Source: Aquila chrysaetos chrysaetos
Taxonomy: Eukaryota; Chordata; Aves; Accipitriformes; Accipitridae
Direction of reading: 5' to 3'
DNA: 64,000 bases
NCBI RefSeq assembly: GCF_900496995.4
Contig: NC_044018.1
Coordinates: forward strand, 30,771,825-30,835,824
The translations under genes were made by a program, and so were the position numbers. This document shows, one piece after another, positions 1 to 64,000 of the stretch (position 1 is its first letter; every line of letters begins with the position of its first letter). The notes under the pieces were generated by a model, which saw nothing but the letters and a program-made list of their open reading frames with translations, did not search any database and was not told the origin of the DNA.

Positions 1-42057
<42,057 letters not shown>

Positions 42058-42665
42058 GGGCAGGACGGGGGCGAAGGGCCGCCGGGCCGCAGCGCCCGGG
42101 CCTGGCACAGACACCCATTGCAGGAGGCGGGCAGGGGCCGGGGGAGCCAAGAGCCACTGTATAAATGTACAAATGAAGGATTATTACTTTTCTATGTGAG
42201 CAGTATTATTACCTGTATATTCCCCGGTACCAGGCCTCAGTGCCTCTCATTGCCAGATCCGGCTTTGGTTTATTTTAAATCTCTTTACATTGGGCCCCCC
42301 CTCCCTCCCCCTCCCACCCGCGGGACAAGCCAGTGTTTCGGAGCAGGGATGGTGCCACAGTCGGTGTGCCAGGACGAACTCAGTGGGGCCGCTGCAGCCA
42401 GGGCTGACAGGAGACATGGGGTTACTGCTATGTGGGGGCGCAGGCAGCAACGGCGCAGGCAGGAGGGAGGCAGGGCGGGGGCCGCGTGCTCCCCAGCTCT
42501 CGGCTCTGTCCCCCGCCTGGCTCCTGCAGCTCCCCTCTCCGGGGGCCCCTTTTCCTTCCCCCCCAGATCTGCTGTTCCCGGGTCCCCCTTCTGCAGCTTG
42601 GCCTCTGCAAACCTCCCTCAGCCCCCCGTTCCCCTCCATCCCCACCTTTTCCTCCACTGATCCCC

Positions 42666-42688
42666 CTCCCTCCCTCCCTCCCTCCCTG
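42666..42688. repeat. (CCCT)n tract in LRP1 3' UTR
   Basis: About six CCCT/TCCC units in a row in the transcribed strand. The complementary strand has regularly spaced G3 runs and could fold as a G-quadruplex. Confidence 0.85.
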
Positions 42689-42917
42689 CCGTTCTCGGCT
42701 CTGCCCGACTGTTACAAGGGACAGGGACAAAGGCCCCCACCGCTGCTCCCAGCCCCACTGCCGTGTAGAGGGTCCCCGTCCCCAGCGGGCCCAGCCCCAC
42801 AGCCCCTCGCTCCGGCTTGTCGCCTGCACCTCGACCGCTCTCCAACATGCACATTTTTTAACAGGAAAAAAAAAAACCCCAACAAAAACATGGAAATGAC
42901 CTAGCTTTTATAGTAGA

Positions 42918-42927
42918 AATAAATAAA
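42918..42927 (+). terminator. LRP1: Overlapping AATAAA poly(A) signals, proximal, LRP1
   Basis: AATAAATAAA contains two overlapping canonical hexamers. A G-rich stretch with a GGGGGGAGGG core follows at about 42933-42951. It resembles MAZ-type pause elements that aid termination between close genes. Confidence 0.75.
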
Positions 42928-43035
42928 CGCATGTGGGGGGAGGGCGGGGGGTGACCCCATCCTTTTATTGGGGGGAAATGTTTTAATAATTTTTGCTGGA
43001 TTACTTTACAACTAAACAAAACAGATATTGTTATA

Positions 43036-43041
43036 AATAAA
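43036..43041 (+). terminator. LRP1: Distal AATAAA poly(A) signal, LRP1
   Basis: An AATAAA lies in an AT-rich stretch (ATTGTTATAA before it) about 115 bp after the proximal pair. Either could be the main site; transcript 3' ends would decide. Confidence 0.65.
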
Positions 43042-43691
43042 ATTTTTAAAAACTGAAGCACAGGCTGCTGCTTGGTGGGAAGGCACATGCCGGGGAAGCT
43101 GCAGGTGGCAGGGGCGGAGGGGGAGCCTAGGCACCAGTGTCAGCTGGGCCCCCCGGGTCACTGGGTTTCGCAGCCCTGACTCCCTCAAAGCCCAGCGGTG
43201 CCAGTCCTGGCCCAGGGAGCGGTGAGGAGGGGTGTCACAGACAGGTGGTGTAAGGCAGGAGGATCCCACCAGGGCCTCTTGCTCCATCGTGTCGCCCTGA
43301 GCGTGCACGGCAGGGGTGTGCACAGGGTTTTCCGTACAGGGTCCCCGGGCACGGAGCGTGGACGGAAGGGAGAGCTGTGCGTGCTTGCGTGAGCCCGAGT
43401 GGGGCCTGCCTGGGTGCTCTCTGGGGTGCAGCACCCGTGCCGCTGCAAGTGCTGCGAGGGCGATGCGTGTGTGCGCACACGTGTGTGCGTGACCACTCCC
43501 CGCTGCTGGCGGCACCTCCCGGGGGCCACCCCGGGGCGCCGAGCTGCTGCTGCGGCCTCGACCGCCGGTTCCTTCCCCTGCGCTGCGGCGGGGCGGGAGG
43601 GGGGGGGGAGCAGAAACAAACCACCACCCCCAAAGCCCAGGCGTTGAGCACCGGCTCCGGGCACCGGCGGCACGCGCGGTCCCGGAAGCCG

Positions 43692-43706
43692 CCACCAGGT
43701 GGCGCC
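43692..43706 (+). promoter_or_regulatory. Perfect CTCF-type core motif
   Basis: The 15 bases CCACCAGGTGGCGCC fit the CTCF core consensus CCASYAGRKGGCRSS at every position. The site lies about 650 bp past the LRP1 poly(A) signals and 2.7 kb before the NXPH4 start, a natural place for a domain boundary. Occupancy is inference. Confidence 0.55.
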
Positions 43707-44450
43707 GCCGGCCTCGAGAACGGCGGGGGGGGGCCGCAAGCGCACCCCCGTGTGCCCCCCCCCCCCCCGGGTGCACACACCGCTTCGTGTGCCCTCACCA
43801 CCACCACCACCACCACGTGCGGCCCCGCGGCGGGCAGAGGCACGGCGCAGGGCCCAGTCCTGCGGGGGGGGGGAAGCAGCGCTGGGGCCTCGCACCGGCT
43901 GAGCGAGGGCTGGGGCGGGTGGGGGTCGCTTGCCCGACGTCTGTGTCATGTCCCCCCCTCCCAGTGGCTGCTTGTGTGCCCCTGCCCCGCCACTCCTAGC
44001 CCCGGCCACGGTCCCGTGTCCCGTCGTGTCCCCCCCAGCCTCGGGCACTGGGCCACAGCCGGCAGGGATGGCCGGGGCAGCACCAGCCGCTGAGGGCTGG
44101 GGGGCTCGGGAGGGACCATCCACACCCCTCGGACGGCGGCAGGGCCGTGGCAGCAGAGCCAGGTGAGGGGAGCCCAGGGCCGTGGCGGGGCGCCGTGGCA
44201 CCCCTGGCCTGTGGCTCAGCAGAGCGGATCAACCCTCGGCACCCTCCTTGCCAGCATCCGCCTCGGCACCAGCCCCCCCCCCCCCTCCCCGGCCTCCTGT
44301 GGATGCTGAGCCGAGGACGCGGCTGCTGCCTTTGAAAAGCCCCAAACCCCTCTGCAAAGGGATCCGGCGCGGCCTGAGCACGGCGCGGCTCTCAGATCTA
44401 TTTCAATACCGGCTCTTTGTTCACTTATCGGTTTCTTATATCTCCTCTAG

Positions 44451-44552
44451 AGGTTTTTTCTCCCTTTCCCCTCTCCCCCCCCTCTCTTTTTCTTTCCTTT
44501 TTCCTTCAATCTTTTTTAATTTTTTTAAACCTTCACTTGTTTCCCCTCACCA
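44451..44552. repeat. Pyrimidine (C/T) tract
   Basis: About 100 bp made almost wholly of C and T with an internal T/A-rich part (TTTTTTAATTTTTTT). Long homopyrimidine runs can adopt triplex DNA. A second one lies at about 45293-45385. Confidence 0.7.
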
Positions 44553-45487
44553 TGCCTCTGCCCTCCTAGATCTTAGGCCAGTGAGCTGCTAATTGTGTGG
44601 GAGGGGTCTTCCCAGGGCCCCCCAGACCTCCTGCAGACCCTGGTGTCCCTTTGCTCCCTGGTGAGACCATTGGGGACACCGGGACGCCCCTGGGAGTTTG
44701 CTCCGGTGATATGAGGCGAGGCCCTGGCCGCGCAGGCTAGCGGGTCTGGAGGGCCCACGGGCTGTGCCAGCGAGGTTGGTCCCACACAGCCCCCAACCAG
44801 GGTTCAGCTGCCCCATCCCTTCTGCAGCCCTGGGGCAAACAGGGTAAATGCAGCACTGGCGGGGGGAGCCAGCGCTTGGGTCCCTGAGGGGATTGTTGTG
44901 GGATCCCAGCTGGGCAGGGAGAGGGGCACGGAGGCTCCTGCCAGCGTGGGAAGCGGGGAGCAGGTGAGGAGTGGGAGCACGGGCTGTGGGCTCTCACACC
45001 AGCCAGAAGTGCTGGCACCACAGCAGCAGCAAGAGACGGGCTGAAGGGACCTTCCCTGGAGGGAGGGCTCCCCCGTGCCCCAGCTGCAGACCCTGAGCTT
45101 GAGGTGCCCTGTGCCCCTGCCCCGGGCAGTGCAGCAGATGGGTACCGGCACAGGCAGGCACCGCGCTGCCCGGGGCTGCTGTGGGGCTGCTGTGGGGATT
45201 GTATGGGGCTGGCATGGGGCTGGCTGGGGCCCTGCAGCCCTGCGGTGCCAGGACTCCTGGATCTCCCCGCTCCACGTCGGCACTGCCCTCTGCTTTCCCT
45301 TTCCTTTCTCTCCCATTTCCCTTCATTTCTCTCCCTCTCCCTTTCTGTTGCTTATTTCTCCTTTACCTTTTATTCATTCTGTCTCCACACGTACGCGCAG
45401 TTCTGCAATGCTCCCCCCATCCTGTGCTTGCCCCCAGCCCTGCTGATACCAAAGCCCCTGCCGGCAGCTTCCCGAGGAAGGCGACTA

Positions 45488-45533
45488 GATAATAATAGTA
45501 ATAACAGTAACAATCATAGTAATAACAATAAAG
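45488..45533. repeat. AT-rich ATA/AAC trinucleotide-like array
   Basis: A degenerate array of AATAAT, AGTAAT and AACAGT units ending in ACAATAAAG. It stands out as a short AT island in strongly GC-rich DNA. It contains AATAAA but has no transcript attached to it that I can see. Confidence 0.7.
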
Positions 45534-46049
45534 TGATAGTGTTGGGGAGGGATCCCTGCTGAGCTGGGGGGGGGGGAATGAGAACACCTGGCAGACCCCT
45601 CTAAGAGGGACCCGGCACCAGGCTGGAGAGAATGAGCACACGTGTGTGCGTGTGCGCACACACATGTGTACATGCAGGTGACGCAGGTTGCACGTCCAGC
45701 CTGAGATGCGGTGTGTGTGCTGCGGATGGGGGGGTGTTCGCACGCTCCAGGGTGTGCAAGGCAGGGGTGCCCATCTGTGGGCACCATTGGTGTGTGCGCA
45801 GGGCCTGGGGGCTGTCCCCCAAAGACCCTCCTGTAGGATGGTCCCCCTTCTGTGCTGGATGGAGTCTTGGGGGGAGCCAGCAGCAGGGGACCCTCTCCCC
45901 TCCCCAGCTGCAGCTGGGCAGGATGGAGATGGGCAGGACTGTCCCCCCCCCAGGTGCTAGCACATCCCCCCCGGACAGGAGCAGAACCGGGGGCATCCCG
46001 GGCTGCTGGGGTCTCCCAGTAGGGAGGGTGAGGGCAGGACCGAGGGCAT

Positions 46050-46395
46050 CCCGGGGTGCTGGGGTCTCCCGGGAGAGGGGGGGCAGCCCCGGCTCTGGCC
46101 CCTCCCCGGGCACAGGGCTGGCCCGGAGGCGCCCCGGGGGGTGCGGGCAGGGGCTGGGCGCAGGGTCCCCGGGGCAGCCCCCCGGAGCCGCCCCCGCCCG
46201 CTGCCCGGTGCCCGCCGCCCGCCGCCCGGTGCTCCCCCCGCGGGGGCGGCGGGCCGGGATTGGCGGGGCGCCGCGGAGGCGCCGCCCGGCCCCAGCAAGT
46301 CTCCAACTTTCTTCCTGCCTCCCCTCGCCGCCGCCTCCCTCCTCCGCCCGCCCTGCCGCGCTCCCTCCATCCCGGGAGCCCCGCGGAGCCCCGCG
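46050..46395 (+). promoter_or_regulatory. NXPH4: NXPH4 CpG-island promoter and 5' UTR
   Basis: A very CpG-dense stretch runs up to the NXPH4 ATG and on into intron 1 (to about 47250). An inverted CCAAT box (ATTGG, 46259-46263) beside GGCGGGGC lies about 135 bp before the ATG. No TATA box is seen. The transcript start cannot be fixed from sequence. Confidence 0.65.
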
Positions 46396-60991
<14,596 letters not shown>

Positions 60992-61900
60992 CGGCTGCGG
61001 AAAGGGGCGGCGGGCACCGGAGCTGGAGGCAGATGGGGGCCAGGGGCTCCTGCGCCCCATCCCGGCTGCATGGTGTCCCTCATCGCCCCCGCACCGGCCC
61101 CCCCCCCCCTTCATCACTGCAGCACCTCCCTGGGGCATGGGAGTGGGGCCAGGGACAGCCGGCCCGGGGCACAGCCGGTGCAGGGTGTCCCGGCCCCACC
61201 GCCCACCGCACTCCCATCCCTGCAGCGGGCGCACAGCCCAGCCCGCGACCCCAGGCCGGGGGATGGGCTGGGGTCTGTGGGAGCGTGTGGGTGAGTCAGG
61301 GGGTATGGCCCCATGCGATGGCATCAGCTGGGCACGTGTCACCTTTGGGGGCGAGCACAGGCGTGGTTGTAGCAGGGGGGGTTTGCCAGGTGCTGGTGGG
61401 TCAGGGTACTGGGGAGAGCTCAGGCTTCACCCTGTAGGCTGGGGGGGGGGGGCTTTTGTTCTTTCTGCAGCTGTGGGAGATGCGCATGTATGTGCGTGTG
61501 GACATGTGTGTGCACACCAGTCTGCGTGTGTGCGAGGGCACCTGTCCAGGTATTTTGGAGCCTTCCCCCCCCATTGCCCCCTCCCAGGCTGCGGCAGCGT
61601 TGCGGCACCAAACCAAGCCGCTCATCCTCCATGGAGGCTCCCCCCCACCTCCCGCTGGGGAGGACCCTGCCCAGATTCGCCACCCCTCACCCAGATTTGC
61701 ATCCGCCCGGCTGCCACCCGCCACTATGCCGTGAAGAAGTGCCACGCCAGGGGCAGGGACCGGGGGGCCCCTTCCCCGAGCCGGCAGGGCCCTCGCTGGG
61801 GGCTGCCCTCACCCTGGCTCTGGGCAGGGACTTCTTCATATTTTTTTAAGAAAACTAAAATGGAAAAAAAGTGGAAAATAAAAACATTGAAAAAAAAACA
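60992..61900 (+). other. NXPH4: NXPH4 3' untranslated region
   Basis: Non-coding sequence from the stop to just after the AATAAA at 61877. It includes GT/TG alternating stretches near 61480-61545 and an A/T-rich end (ATTTTTTTAAG, then A-runs). The 3' end is inferred from the signal. Confidence 0.7.
61877..61882 (+). terminator. NXPH4: AATAAA poly(A) signal, NXPH4
   Basis: A canonical hexamer in an A-rich context about 890 bp after the stop codon. It lies only about 410 bp before the SHMT2 ATG, so termination and SHMT2 initiation are closely spaced. Confidence 0.75.
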
Positions 61901-61919
61901 ACCGGAAAAGCGGTGGAGT

Positions 61920-62289
61920 GTGCTGATCCCATACCCCCACGGCGGAGCCCACCGTCCTCCCGCTGCCCCCGGGATGGAGGGAGGGGGACAGACCAAGGGG
62001 GGGGGGGGCGGACGGGGGCAGGGGTCGGGGCGCGGGGGGAAGAGGAAGGAGGGATGGGGTGCGGACAGCGCCAGGATCGCGGTGCCCCCGGCTGGGGTGG
62101 CCTGGACTGCCAGTTTCCCGTCGGGCCCCGCGGTGCCGGTAGCCCCTTGGCCCCGCCCCGCCCCGGCAGCGCTCGCGCGGCGTCGGCTGGGCCGGGGTGG
62201 GGCGGGGCAGGGGTCGGCACCGGCACCGGCACCGGCACCGGCACCGGCACCGGCACCGGGACCCGGACCCGCCTGGAGCGCGGACCGCG
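61920..62289 (+). promoter_or_regulatory. SHMT2: SHMT2 CpG-rich promoter and 5' UTR
   Basis: Very GC-rich, TATA-less sequence. GC boxes (Sp1-type) lie at about 62154-62166 (CCGCCCCGCCCC) and 62199-62208 (GGGGCGGGGC), 80-135 bp before the ATG. The transcript start is probably near 62200, but this is inference. Confidence 0.65.
62215..62262. repeat. SHMT2: (CGGCAC)8 hexanucleotide repeat before SHMT2 start
   Basis: Eight perfect CGGCAC units followed by degenerate CGGGAC/CCGGAC copies, ending 27 bp before the SHMT2 ATG. In the frame of that ATG the repeat reads Arg-His pairs with no stop. It probably lies in the 5' UTR or core promoter. Confidence 0.95.

Positions 62290-64000
<1,711 letters not shown>

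Larger units (their letters stand above)
42058..43060 (+). other. LRP1: LRP1 3' untranslated region
   Basis: Non-coding DNA from the stop to the last clustered poly(A) signal. An AT-rich block at about 42157-42235 (TGTATAAATG, GGATTATTAC) resembles what I recall of the mammalian LRP1 3' UTR and may be conserved. The middle is pyrimidine-rich with a (CCCT)n tract. The exact transcript end is inferred from the signals, not observed. Confidence 0.75.
43061..46049. other. LRP1-NXPH4 intergenic region
   Basis: About 3 kb with no gene I can support on either strand. The long open frames here (for example minus strand 43185-44201) are compositional. Contents noted separately are a CTCF-type core, a pyrimidine tract and an AT-rich micro-array. 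A (CAC)7 run ending in CACGTG lies near 43796-43820, and a C10-12 run near 43757. The stretch 44320-44450 is less GC-rich and could be regulatory. Confidence 0.7.

Noticed and set aside
43796-43820. (CAC)7 run ending in an E-box
   Set aside because: A short common trinucleotide repeat; the CACGTG arises at its edge and needs no functional explanation.
43185-44201. 338-codon open frame on the minus strand in the LRP1-NXPH4 interval
   Set aside because: It is Pro/Arg/Ala-rich, runs across homopolymers and the CTCF-type site, and has no recognisable domain. Long open frames are expected by chance at this GC content.
46141-46395. N-terminal extension of NXPH4 from upstream in-frame sequence
   Set aside because: The frame is open but has no ATG before 46396. 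The 46396 start gives a proper signal peptide, which an extension would bury.

Overview
This is a vertebrate nuclear DNA window, most likely from a bird. It carries the 3' three quarters of LRP1, all of NXPH4 and the first three exons of SHMT2, all on the + strand and in the order I know from human chromosome 12q13 (LRP1-NXPH4-SHMT2). Short introns, very high GC, long C/G homopolymers and LRP1 residues matching my memory of the chicken receptor suggest a GC-rich avian microchromosome. Species and chromosome are inference.

LRP1 (1-42057). The window opens inside an exon of the second beta-propeller. I could place 79 coding exons, called w1-w79 here, each with AG acceptors and GT donors except one GC donor. 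They sum to 11,965 nt: one leading codon base, then 3,987 codons and a TAG, with no frameshift or internal stop. If the gene has 89 exons as in human, ten lie upstream. The layout is propeller 2, EGF, ligand-binding cluster II (LA3-10), EGF pair, propellers 3-6 with EGF spacers, cluster III (LA11-20), EGF pair, propeller 7, EGF, cluster IV (LA21-31), EGF pair, propeller 8 with a furin site, six EGF modules, one membrane helix, and a tail with NPTY and NPVY. The 3' UTR runs to about 43060.

Two splice features in LRP1 do not fit the standard model. A 51-nt, frame-neutral exon-like segment at 5568-5618 encodes a second version of the calcium-binding half of module LA6. An alternative 3'-terminal exon may lie at about 32913-33120.

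LRP1-NXPH4 interval (about 43060-46395). It holds no gene I can support. It contains a perfect CTCF-type core, pyrimidine tracts, an AT-rich micro-array and the CpG-rich NXPH4 promoter.

NXPH4 (46396-60991). Two coding exons, a signal-peptide exon and one holding the rest, flank a 13.8-kb intron full of C/G homopolymers with a few AT-rich, enhancer-like islands. The predicted protein is 271 aa.

SHMT2 (62290 to window end). A GC-box promoter starts about 0.3-0.4 kb after the NXPH4 poly(A) signal. An eight-unit CGGCAC repeat lies 27 bp before the ATG, and a perfect ATF4/CEBP composite element lies in intron 1. The gene runs off the window after exon 3.

LRP1 (endocytosis and signalling), NXPH4 (secreted neurexin ligand) and SHMT2 (mitochondrial one-carbon metabolism) share no pathway; they are conserved neighbours.
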